Of a stretch of DNA of 52,087 nucleotides, positions 27,976 through 36,259 are shown one piece after another. The stretch is from Paracoccaceae bacterium. Its GTDB lineage: Bacteria > Pseudomonadota > Alphaproteobacteria > Rhodobacterales > Rhodobacteraceae. The stretch spans positions 1-52,087 of the forward strand of contig REER01000085.1 of the NCBI GenBank assembly GCA_007694945.1. The letters run 5' to 3'. The stretch's first letter is position 1, and each line of letters starts with the position of its first letter. The notes beneath the pieces are model-generated. The model searched no databases. It had not been told where the DNA came from and saw nothing but the letters and a program-made list of their open reading frames with translations. The translations under genes and the position numbers were made by a program.

Positions 27976-28625
27976 GGCAGGTGCCCGCGACACATGTGGC
28001 GCTTGCGCCCATAGCCTGGAATACGGCTTACTTCGAAACCAGCTGCCGCCAGCGCGCGCCGGACATGGCCCGCGGCGGTATAGGTCGCGAATGTGCCCCC
28101 AGTCGCGGTATGCGCCGCCACTGCAGCCATCAGTTCAGGTGTCCATAATTCCGGGTTCTTGGCGGGTGAAAACCCGTCCAGATACCAGGCATCCGCTTGC
28201 CCCTCCCAAGATGGCAAGGTCTCGCGGGCATCACCGAATATCAGCCGGACAGTGAAGGGGCCGAGCGCGAAGCGCTCGGCCCCCCAGTAATCGAGCAAAG
28301 GTGCCGGGTCCAGCGATGGGAAGGCCCGCAAGGCGCGCGCCATCTCATCCCGCGTCATCAGGAAAGCTTCAAAACTGGTGTAGAAGAATGGGCCGGAATG
28401 GTCGCGCAGGGCGTCAAACGTCGCCAGAAGATTAAGCCCGGTTCCGAAGCCCAATTCGGCAATGTGAAACCCTGCGCGTGCGCGGGCCGGCAGGTCATTG
28501 CCCTGCAGAAACACATGACACGCCTCCTCCAGCCCGCTTTCAAGCGAGTAATACGGGTCGTCGAAACGGGTCGAGACAGGTGTGCGCCCGTCTTTCCAGT
28601 CGAGTTGCGTGTGCTGGTCGTTCAT
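27972..28625 (-). CDS. mnmD: tRNA 5-methylaminomethyl-2-thiouridine methyltransferase (MnmD type)
   Basis: 217 residues, equal to the N-terminal (methyltransferase) half of E. coli MnmC. The SAM motif AELGFGTGLNLL and the active-site stretch WYLDGFSPAKNPELW are intact, followed by GGTFATYTAAGHVRRAL. It methylates nm5(s2)U34 to mnm5(s2)U34 in wobble tRNAs. The FAD half of MnmC appears to be encoded separately, head to head, at 28678-29715. A 52-base gap separates the two starts. Coupled to the DMT gene through ATGA. Confidence 0.94.
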   Translation of the reverse strand: MNDQHTQLDWKDGRTPVSTRFDDPYYSLESGLEEACHVFLQGNDLPARARAGFHIAELGFGTGLNLLATFDALRDHSGPFFYTSFEAFLMTRDEMARALRAFPSLDPAPLLDYWGAERFALGPFTVRLIFGDARETLPSWEGQADAWYLDGFSPAKNPELWTPELMAAVAAHTATGGTFATYTAAGHVRRALAAAGFEVSRIPGYGRKRHMCRGHLP

Positions 28626-28677
28626 GCCGCTCTACGTTATTGCTGCCTCGCATCACTCATGCAGAGGCGCTCGCGAA

Positions 28678-29715
28678 ATGACAATGCCGGATGTGACGAT
28701 CATGGGGGCCGGGGTGTTCGGCCTGACGCTGGCGCTCGCCTGTCTCGAGCGAGGCGCGCGGGTGCAGGTGATTGAAAAGCGCAGCCTTGGCGCGGGGTCA
28801 AGTGGCGGGGTTGTCGGTGCATTGGCGCCGCATGTGCCCGAGAACTGGAACACCAAGAAGGCGCTGCAATTCGACGCCCTGTGCTTGGCCGAAGACTATT
28901 GGGCGCGAGTAGCTTTGCTTTCCGGAATGGATCCAGGATATGCACGGCGCGGAAGGGTCCAGCCTGTGCCCGAGGGTGGGCTGGTGCGCGCAGAGGCGCG
29001 CGCGGGACAGGCGCGCAGTCTCTGGCAAGGGGTCGCGCAATGGCACGTCGTTCGGGTCGAAGAGGCACCGGGCTTGCCGCTGGTCGCGCCATCGGGATGG
29101 GTGATTCACGATACGCTAAGCGCGCGGCTCCATCCGCGGCGCGCCGGCGAAGCGCTCGCTGCGGCGATTGAGCAACTGGGCGGGCATCTCGTTATCGGAG
29201 ATAGTGCGCCTTCCGGGCGCGTTGTGTGGGCAACTGGCTATGAGGGGCTCGAGGCACTCTCTGCAGTCTTGGGCCGAAACGTGGGTGGCGGCGTGAAGGG
29301 GCAGGCACTTCTGTTGAAATATGCAGCGCCGGAGATGCCACAACTCTTCGCAGATGGCTTGCATATCGTGCCACATGCCGATGGCACTGTGGCCATCGGC
29401 TCGACCAGCGAGCGTGATTTCACCAGCCCCGACAGCATTGATGGGCAATGCGAAGCGCTGCATGCTCGTGCCCTTGAAATATGCCCTGCACTTCAAGGTG
29501 CGCCGGTGATTGCGCGCTGGGCAGGGGTGCGCCCGCGGGCCAAGAGTCGCGCTCCATTATTGGGGTCGTGGCCGGGGCGCGTGGGGCATTATGTGTTCAA
29601 CGGCGGGTTCAAGATCGGCTTCGCAATGGCGCCGGCACTGGCGCCGCTCATGGCGGAACTGGTCCTGGAGGGCGGCGATATCATTCCCGAAGAGTTCAGG
29701 CTCGAGGCCATGTAG
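28678..29715 (+). CDS. FAD-dependent oxidoreductase (DAO family), likely MnmC oxidase half
   Basis: 345 residues from ATG 28678. The N-terminal FAD loop IMGAGVFGLTLALACLERG and the DAO-type GAGSSGG are clear, and the C-terminal FNGGFKIGFAMAPALAPLMAELV is the closing FAD motif. By size and by its head-to-head neighbour mnmD it matches the C-terminal domain of E. coli MnmC, which removes the carboxymethyl group of cmnm5U34. An amino-acid oxidase (glycine oxidase/D-amino-acid dehydrogenase) is the main alternative. The last 127 bases overlap in antisense with the end of the giant glycosyltransferase gene. Confidence 0.85.
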   Translation: MTMPDVTIMGAGVFGLTLALACLERGARVQVIEKRSLGAGSSGGVVGALAPHVPENWNTKKALQFDALCLAEDYWARVALLSGMDPGYARRGRVQPVPEGGLVRAEARAGQARSLWQGVAQWHVVRVEEAPGLPLVAPSGWVIHDTLSARLHPRRAGEALAAAIEQLGGHLVIGDSAPSGRVVWATGYEGLEALSAVLGRNVGGGVKGQALLLKYAAPEMPQLFADGLHIVPHADGTVAIGSTSERDFTSPDSIDGQCEALHARALEICPALQGAPVIARWAGVRPRAKSRAPLLGSWPGRVGHYVFNGGFKIGFAMAPALAPLMAELVLEGGDIIPEEFRLEAM

Positions 29716-32700
29716 GATGCACAGAGTGCCTGCACCTTCGTGCACTGCGCGAGTGGTACAGAAAAACCGGGATGGAAAAGGGTTTCGCGGGCTTCGGCCC
29801 TTAGCGCAAGATAGGCGCGATATTCCTCGGCGTTGTTGAAATGCTCTCCCCGCGCGACTTCTTCCTCGGCCTTGGCCAGAAAGGCTGCATGGTATTTGAA
29901 ATGCGCAAAGGCCAGCTCACGCGTGGCGACCTTGGCGCCCGAGACGTAGTGCAGGCCCGCAGAGAGGCGCATGAGTGGTTGATATTTCAGCAGCGCGTAT
30001 TTCTGCGCCACAAAGAGATTGGCTCTCGCCGGTGTTCCCAGTTCCGCCATCAGGCGATGACGCAGGGCGCTGGTCAGTGTCTCGCCATTTGACCAGGGAC
30101 CACGTCCCTGCCAAGTGGCGCAGAGCGGGTGGCGGTCGATATGGTCTGCCTCGAGGAAAGGAGAGTGATCGAAACGCGCCTCGGCCAGTGGACCTCTGGG
30201 ATAAAGATCAAGCATCAGGAGCCGCACGGCGGTTGCCTTGGCGAAGTCTGGCGCGCTAAGCAGTTCCGGCAGATTGCCCAGAACGTGACCGTTCTGCTGG
30301 GGGAGTTGCCAGAATGCCAGTTCATCGGCATCGGCGAGCAGAGACCAGCGCCCCAGTCGGAACTGCGCCATCAGCGTTTCTTGCCACTGCACGCCATAAG
30401 TCGAGAGCCTGTAGGGCGTGTCGGTGGCGAAAACCGAGACATCCGGCTCGACCAACAACTGCTCCAGCGTGCCATCTTCGGAGCCATTATCCACAATCAG
30501 GAAGGCGCCGACTCCAAGGCGTCGATAATGCGCGAGGAAGTGGGGCAGCATGAAGCGTTCATTGCGCATGACGGCGATGACAGCGACCTCTGCCGCGCGG
30601 GCCTGCTCCAGCCGTTCCGCAGGGCTGATCAGGTCGAGTGCGTTCTTTGCCCAGCCAGTCTGGGCCGGCAGCATGCTGGGCCAGACTTTCATCGGGCTCG
30701 GCCAGACTGTACTACGCGCCGTGTTGGCCTGTCGCATGACGTTGCCGCCCGCATCCAGATGCGCCAGCTTGACAGGTGATCCAACAAACGGAAGGAAGCT
30801 GCTTTCGTATTGAGAGAGCGGCGGCAGTCCTTTCACCGTCCTCCTGAAAATCGAAACATCATAATTCGGGCCTGCTACAGCAATTCCGGCTTTTGCCAGC
30901 AGATCACCGACCAGCTTGTCCTCCATGAAAGAGACCTGCTCCAAGCGGCGACCTGGCGGTGACTTTCGGACCTCGGCTAGGGCTTTAAGCGCAGGTCTGG
31001 AGAGAAGATAGCCCGTGCTGCCATCGGCGTAGCGCGAGGGTTCAGGCGATTTGTCGAACTCCATGCGCCCCCGGGCTGTTTTCGAGCGCGACATATGCCA
31101 GCCGCGATCCATGCTACCATGCGCGCGATAGAGGGGCCGACCGTAATATGGCAGGGTCAGAAAGACCGGATCGTTGAAATAGGCTTTGGGATCGAGCAGG
31201 CAGTCGTCGTCAATCTTGAGAATCCGCGAGAAGTGGGTGCGTTCCAAAACCCATTGGGCCAGTGCGAGGGTCTTCTGTGGCAGGCCTTCATAGCTGTCGG
31301 GGGCATCGAGTTCGAGCAATCCGCCATCAAATCTTGGACTGCATTGGACTGGGTCTCCTTCCCCTTTTCCGACGACGGTGATCAGCGGGATGCTGAGCTT
31401 CGCAAGTGCCGAGCCCCAGGTGTCGCGGCACACGCGCGCCCGGGTCTCGAGGTTTTTTCGGCAGGAAATGAGTGCGACCAGTGTATCGGCGAACGGGTTG
31501 GCCATATTGTGCAATCGTGCGGCTTCAGGGTCTTCATCTGCCAATACTCTTGGTGTGGGAAACTCCTCGACATAGCGCGAGAGAGGTTCGCGAAGTGCTG
31601 GGTCTGGACAAGAAGAAACGAAGCGTTCGAGTGCTCGCGCAGGTGCATGGGCGCGAAGAGCCAATTTTGCGTCGATCTGATCGAGATGCTTTGCAAGCGC
31701 GGCAATCCATCTCTCGGCCAGGTCCCACGCGCCGTTGCGCGCGGCAGTTTCCGCAAGCGCGGTCAGTGCAGAAATGCCGATAAAACCTGCCTCTGGCCTT
31801 GTCGTGGCAAGGGCAAGGCGTGTGAGTTGCGCCGCATTGGTTGGGGTGACGGTGCCCTCTTTATTCAGTTGACGGAGTGCGTCATGCACATCAGCCGCAA
31901 GACGCGTTGATGTCTGGGTCATGGCGGGACGGGCAACGTCGCAAGCGGCCTTGCGCAATCCCCGGCACGCGGCTTTGTGAAGAGGTTCGGAAGCGCGCAG
32001 TGCAATCGCCTCACGTGCTGCATCACTGCGCGGGAAGGTCAGCCAGCGCAGCGCAGTCTCCTCGACCTCGATCTGCGTGAGGACAGGGGACAGATTCGTC
32101 AGATCAGGGCGCCCTGAAAACGCCCCTGGCGTGGAAGATGCCGAGAGTATCACACGGCGCAGCATCTCGTGGCCCGCGCATTTGCGCAGCAGAAAGGGAC
32201 GCGCGGCCTCCCAGAGAAAGGCGCCCTTGTCATGCTCCAGCGCGTTCTGCAGAGCTATGAAGGACCCGGCGCATTTCGCAAAGACCGGATGAAGTTGCAA
32301 CAGGTTCCGGCTGCGCATTTCGTCCCAGAAGTCCGGACACAGCCCGTAGGCCTGAACTACCAGTTCGACATACCAGTTCGAACACCAGTCGGGCAGATAG
32401 GGCAACTCGGCCAGAACATCCAAAACGCCCGAAATCAGGCGGCGGCACGGTGTCTGGGCCCAATAGGATGGTGCGAGTGCGGCGATCAACTCCAGCAGAC
32501 CGCTCATCAGCCTGAGGCGTTGATCAGCCGCTACATGCCGACCAAGTCTATCCGGCCAATTCTCCGCAAGCGCAGAGCCAAGCCAGCCCAGTGATGGCGT
32601 TACCAACCAGCCCGTTGAATTGCGCGGATAGGCACGAAGGGCCGCTTCGATTGCAGGCCACTTGCCCTGTGCCCAGAGCATAGGCAGGCCTGCGATGGAC

Positions 32701-33881
32701 GCCCACGGATTCGCACGGTCGTCCCAGCCCTGCGCGCCATGCCGTGCGGCCAGCGCTTCTAGTTCGAGCGGGTCATGATAAAGGCAGAACCACTCGCTCA
32801 GCATGAGGGCGAGTTGGCGCACTCGTTCGTAGTCGAGACCATGCTGCTTGATGAGGTCATCCAGAAGCGAAATGGCGTCGGTGGACGGTGAGAGCGCCAT
32901 CTTTTCATGTAAAAGGTCGCAGACCTCGGCTGCGGTCGTTTGACCTCTTTCAGGAGGAGGCGCCACCGCAGTACGACGGCATTCGGGCGCAACAGTGATG
33001 CCAATCTGCCTCGCTTCGGAGGTAAGCACGTTCCGGACAGGGTCGGGAAGACGGTCCCAAATCGCGGCGTGATGCGCATGCTCGATCATGTGCATACGGA
33101 TCAATCGGTCGTGCTGCATCTGCAGTAGCGCTTGCGGACTGGAAAGCCGATCCAGCAGTGTGCTCTTGTGCAATTTGACCGGTAGGTGCGTTGTTCCCGC
33201 TCGGACTGTGACACCTGTTACCCCATCTTGAGCCTCTTTCCAGATCCGACCGGGCAGCAATATATACTGCAAGCCTTCCAGATGTGGCGGTTCTGCTGAG
33301 GACAGCGGCAGTAATTCAAGAGGCTCATCTTCATCTTCGAGTTCCAGAACAGCGTGGTCTTTCGGTGCGCGCCAGAGTAGCTCGAGCCGCTCCGTCAGCA
33401 GAGGTTCCCTCAGCATTTCAGGCCTGAAATAGCGCATGCTGCAAACTCCCGCAGGCCAGTTTACAGACGCGATCTGCTTCAGATGCGGAAACCCACGTCG
33501 TATACCCTTCGGGCTCCCCGGATCGAACCGAGGATAGCTGTCCAGCCGTGCCAAATGACGCCCGTCGAGCCAAATCGAGGCAGAGGCTTTCCCAAGCAGG
33601 TCATCCTCGAACCCGATATGCAAGCTGTAGTTTCGAGACAGCAGTCCGGTTGCAAGCACCAATTCGCGACGCCATCCATTTGGACCGAATTGATTGGCAA
33701 TCAGGATCCCGGTGTCGCGCCGCAGCGACAAGTGCAAGGGTATCCAGCTTTGGCAACTTTCCATGAGATCGATATTGATGAAAGCCTGCGCGCGCAGGTC
33801 GATCTCAAGGCACAATATTGCCCCGTGGGACGCGCAGAGCCATTCGGCGTTCGGATCATCATGTTGGGTTACGTTGTCCAT
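29589..33881 (-). CDS. Giant galectin-like / GT31-like / GT2(GT92)-like glycosyltransferase
   Basis: 1430 residues, no signal peptide or obvious membrane helix. Residues about 15-150 look galectin-like: His50-x-Ser-x-Arg54, then Asn63, Trp70 and Glu73 at exactly the galectin spacing (N-x6-W-x2-E), and WLDGRHLARLD like the galectin V-N-G-x-H strand. About 160-790 is helical, Ala/Leu-rich, unrecognised. About 795-1005 is GT31-like: RARVCRDTWG, DSYEGLPQKT, Asp891-893 in KIDDDC, GSTGYLLSR and MEDKLVGD. About 1097-1370 is GT2/GT92-like: VMRNERFMLPHFLAHYRRLG, VDNGSEDGT, Asp1184-x-Asp1186. It would add two sugar types, probably in the cytoplasm. Its C-terminal 41 residues are antisense to the oxidoreductase gene and look unnatural. 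Follows the sulfotransferase gene after 46 bases. Confidence 0.85.
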   Translation of the reverse strand: MDNVTQHDDPNAEWLCASHGAILCLEIDLRAQAFINIDLMESCQSWIPLHLSLRRDTGILIANQFGPNGWRRELVLATGLLSRNYSLHIGFEDDLLGKASASIWLDGRHLARLDSYPRFDPGSPKGIRRGFPHLKQIASVNWPAGVCSMRYFRPEMLREPLLTERLELLWRAPKDHAVLELEDEDEPLELLPLSSAEPPHLEGLQYILLPGRIWKEAQDGVTGVTVRAGTTHLPVKLHKSTLLDRLSSPQALLQMQHDRLIRMHMIEHAHHAAIWDRLPDPVRNVLTSEARQIGITVAPECRRTAVAPPPERGQTTAAEVCDLLHEKMALSPSTDAISLLDDLIKQHGLDYERVRQLALMLSEWFCLYHDPLELEALAARHGAQGWDDRANPWASIAGLPMLWAQGKWPAIEAALRAYPRNSTGWLVTPSLGWLGSALAENWPDRLGRHVAADQRLRLMSGLLELIAALAPSYWAQTPCRRLISGVLDVLAELPYLPDWCSNWYVELVVQAYGLCPDFWDEMRSRNLLQLHPVFAKCAGSFIALQNALEHDKGAFLWEAARPFLLRKCAGHEMLRRVILSASSTPGAFSGRPDLTNLSPVLTQIEVEETALRWLTFPRSDAAREAIALRASEPLHKAACRGLRKAACDVARPAMTQTSTRLAADVHDALRQLNKEGTVTPTNAAQLTRLALATTRPEAGFIGISALTALAETAARNGAWDLAERWIAALAKHLDQIDAKLALRAHAPARALERFVSSCPDPALREPLSRYVEEFPTPRVLADEDPEAARLHNMANPFADTLVALISCRKNLETRARVCRDTWGSALAKLSIPLITVVGKGEGDPVQCSPRFDGGLLELDAPDSYEGLPQKTLALAQWVLERTHFSRILKIDDDCLLDPKAYFNDPVFLTLPYYGRPLYRAHGSMDRGWHMSRSKTARGRMEFDKSPEPSRYADGSTGYLLSRPALKALAEVRKSPPGRRLEQVSFMEDKLVGDLLAKAGIAVAGPNYDVSIFRRTVKGLPPLSQYESSFLPFVGSPVKLAHLDAGGNVMRQANTARSTVWPSPMKVWPSMLPAQTGWAKNALDLISPAERLEQARAAEVAVIAVMRNERFMLPHFLAHYRRLGVGAFLIVDNGSEDGTLEQLLVEPDVSVFATDTPYRLSTYGVQWQETLMAQFRLGRWSLLADADELAFWQLPQQNGHVLGNLPELLSAPDFAKATAVRLLMLDLYPRGPLAEARFDHSPFLEADHIDRHPLCATWQGRGPWSNGETLTSALRHRLMAELGTPARANLFVAQKYALLKYQPLMRLSAGLHYVSGAKVATRELAFAHFKYHAAFLAKAEEEVARGEHFNNAEEYRAYLALRAEARETLFHPGFSVPLAQCTKVQALCASYMASSLNSSGMISPPSRTSSAMSGASAGAIAKPILNPPLNT

Positions 33882-33927
33882 GGACCTCGCTCGCTACGCT
33901 CTTGGTTCAATTGCGGTGCTCCCATCT

Positions 33928-34617
33928 TCAGGTGGCGTGGGTGAGTCGCGTCCGCATCACATCATGCAGCCGCTCGCGAGAAGGGCTTCTTCCCAGAAGG
34001 TCGAAAAGCGGTTCGAGGGCGCTCTGGTCTGCGGTATAGGTGTCATAATGAAGCCTCACCGAGCAGTCCTGATGCGCTTTGGCAAATTGCGCAAAAACAG
34101 ATTCCGCAGAATGCATCATCTTTTCCACCTCGGCAGGGTCATGCTGCCGCCACCAGGACGACTTGACGACGGCAGCATGATTGCGCGTATTGAAGACAAA
34201 GCGCGCATTGGGAAAATGACCGTGAATGAACTCGAGATAGTCGAGGAATGTGTCTTCCCGTGCGATTGTTCTGATTTCCTTGAACCCACAGATACGGATA
34301 TCGGGTGGTGACCGCAGCACGTGACGGGCAAAGTTTGCGCAAAGGCTTGAGGCGTAGGCATGAGGATCAATCGCCTCGGCCCCGAACCACGGATGAGTGG
34401 GGTCAGAGACTTCGCCTGCGGCGACCATGCGACAGATATCAGGGCTGCGCACCAGCGCACGCCAACTTTTATACAGTGGAAACAATGCGTTGTTATTCTC
34501 ACCGCGCAGAAGGCAGCCGGGCAGGGCATTGATCACGTTCTGCAACAGTGTCGAGCCTGATCGACCGTAGGTGACGACAAAGACGTATCCCTCAACAGGG
34601 TGTCGAAACTCGGACAT
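33928..34617 (-). CDS. PAPS-dependent sulfotransferase family protein
   Basis: 229 residues. The 5'-phosphosulfate loop TYGRSGSTLL (16-25) and the 3'-phosphate motif FVFNTRNHAAVVKSSW are present, as in sulfotransferases that use 3'-phosphoadenylyl-sulfate. No signal peptide. It would transfer sulfate to a hydroxyl or amino group of a glycan or small molecule. The giant glycosyltransferase gene follows on the same strand after 46 bases, so a glycan acceptor is plausible. Divergent from the TPR/P-loop gene, across about 220-300 bases. Confidence 0.88.
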   Translation of the reverse strand: MSEFRHPVEGYVFVVTYGRSGSTLLQNVINALPGCLLRGENNNALFPLYKSWRALVRSPDICRMVAAGEVSDPTHPWFGAEAIDPHAYASSLCANFARHVLRSPPDIRICGFKEIRTIAREDTFLDYLEFIHGHFPNARFVFNTRNHAAVVKSSWWRQHDPAEVEKMMHSAESVFAQFAKAHQDCSVRLHYDTYTADQSALEPLFDLLGRSPSRERLHDVMRTRLTHAT

Positions 34618-34825
34618 GAAGTGCCCCTTTGGTTATTGTCATTGATCCCGACGCGACTGCGCACTCACACCGCCTACGTCTTCGGAGTCTGATTTGTTCG
34701 ACCCCGATACGTCCAGACTCGCAGCTTTTGCTTAAGAAACTCTTTCGATTACCCCCGAAGGCGCATTAGCAATTCCTTAGAGCCTATGAGCTAAGAAGAG
34801 GTCAGAGCGCGTAGGTCGCCGAACC

Positions 34826-34834
34826 TGAGGAGGA
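34826..34834 (+). promoter_or_regulatory. Strong Shine-Dalgarno without an in-place start codon
   Basis: TGAGGAGGA would be an excellent ribosome binding site, but the codons expected to begin translation (34839 AAA, 34842 TCG) are not starts, and no ATG, GTG or TTG lies in the downstream frame before 34923. See the gene at 34923-35960. Confidence 0.6.
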
Positions 34835-34922
34835 CGGAAAATCGCAGTCGCACATTATTGAAGCGCCCTTACCTGATCTGAGCTGGCATCGTGACCAGGC
34901 TGCTCTGCTACCGTCCAAGCGT

Positions 34923-35960
34923 TTGCGTCGGCGCGTGCGGAAGCGGCAAGCGCTTGGAGATATTCGGGTGGCGCGGGTCTATCTTGAGGCGTTGCACCAC
35001 CTGCAACCCAGCCCCGAGAGTGCGCTAGAGCTTGCGGCGCTGGATCGCCAGTGCCACGACTTTGCGCAAGGCCTCGCACTTTTGCGCGAAGCAGATGCGC
35101 GCTGGCCTGGTCGGGTTGACCTGCTCCGTGCTCAAGCAGAACTCGCGATGCTTGCCAAGGCATTCGAAGCGGCCGGTGAACTCTGGCAGCGGCTGATCAG
35201 TGAGGACGGGATGGCCGGGTCTTATCCTGTTTTGCGCAAGGTAGCCTGTCTGAGACAGATGGATAGGGAAGACGCGGCGCAGTGCCAGATCGCGGCTTGC
35301 GCTACCGCCCTTGAAGCACAGTTATCCAAGCACGCAGTAGAGCTTCTGCGCAACCCTGTCTCAAGTCGCGCTGCTCTTGTACCTGGGCTCTATCTAGTGA
35401 CGGGAAATAATGGGACCGGCAAGACAACGCTGGGGCATTTCCTGCAGGCTTTGGGATTTCACACGATAGATGCGGATATCGACATCGCGGCTTTTTGTGA
35501 CGGTCATCGCTGGGCGATCCTGCGCCACGATCTCAGCCGCGGTCGTCCCGAGATCGAAACGGGACTGCGCTGGCTCTGGCCGTGTGCAAGGTTTGAGGTG
35601 ACCTGTGGAGCCTTCGGAGATTTTGAGCGCGTGGTTTTCGTCATCGGGGGCTTCGGGCAGGCCGTCGCGCCCTATATCCATAGGTTTGACAAGGTCTTTC
35701 ATCTCACAGCGCCGACCGATGTAATCGCACGTCGGCTCGAGAAACGCGGGTCGCCTTCGCATCGCAAGGGGTCACCCGGTTATCGGTCTGCGTTGCGGCG
35801 GAATACGAAAGCCTCTTCTCCGCCATACCCGGCGTATATCATCAAGGCCGATCGGCCCGTCTGGGAAAGCTGCGAGGTGATTCTTGCTTCACTTGGCGCG
35901 CGGCCCTCGCAGGCCGCAAAACCCGTCCGTGCAGCATTGCCAATTTGTCCGACGGCATGA
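34923..35960 (+). CDS. TPR-like plus P-loop kinase-like protein, start uncertain
   Basis: 345 residues from TTG 34923, the first conventional start in frame. The open frame continues back to 34815 and its translation just after a strong Shine-Dalgarno (34826-34834) looks protein-like (SQSHIIEAPLPDLSWHRD), so the true N-terminus is probably about 27 residues longer. The first 140 residues form TPR-like helix pairs (LALLREADARWPGRVDLLRAQ). A Walker A loop LVTGNNGTGKTTLGHFL begins near residue 156, followed by IDADIDIAAF, and a region near residue 270 reading LEKRGSPSHRKGSPG that could bind nucleotide phosphate. It resembles shikimate/adenylate-type kinases. Substrate unknown. The gene is divergent from the sulfotransferase. 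Confidence 0.8.
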   Translation: MRRRVRKRQALGDIRVARVYLEALHHLQPSPESALELAALDRQCHDFAQGLALLREADARWPGRVDLLRAQAELAMLAKAFEAAGELWQRLISEDGMAGSYPVLRKVACLRQMDREDAAQCQIAACATALEAQLSKHAVELLRNPVSSRAALVPGLYLVTGNNGTGKTTLGHFLQALGFHTIDADIDIAAFCDGHRWAILRHDLSRGRPEIETGLRWLWPCARFEVTCGAFGDFERVVFVIGGFGQAVAPYIHRFDKVFHLTAPTDVIARRLEKRGSPSHRKGSPGYRSALRRNTKASSPPYPAYIIKADRPVWESCEVILASLGARPSQAAKPVRAALPICPTA

Positions 35961-36259
35961 TGTCAGGGTATTGCATGCCTATTGTCAGAGGCTCGACAAC
36001 ATAACTGGCTGCGTTCAGATTAGAGGCTGGGTCAATTTGGCAGGCCTGCGAAGCTGCCTGATCGTTCTCACCTGATTTATCATGCCCGCGTATCATCTGG
36101 GTCAAGAGCGAAATTCTGCTGTAACTTCGCGGCCGCCACTTGCTGGTGTCAAGCAGGGTTTCATGTCACCAGCGTATATCTTTTCGCTGCGGCTTTGCAA
36201 CAAAACATGTTCAGAAATAGGTCCTTAGGGCATCATCTGAGACCGCGTCGGAAGCCTAT
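35961..36259. other. Gap with a weak minus-strand ORF remnant
   Basis: A minus-strand frame (36105 down to 35842) contains a protein-like piece (SYVVEPLTIGMQYPDIMPSD) that runs antisense into the kinase-like gene's 3' end. Third-codon GC is lower than in neighbouring genes and no ribosome binding site is seen, so it may be a fragment of an eroded gene or chance. Nothing else is recognised here. Confidence 0.3.
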
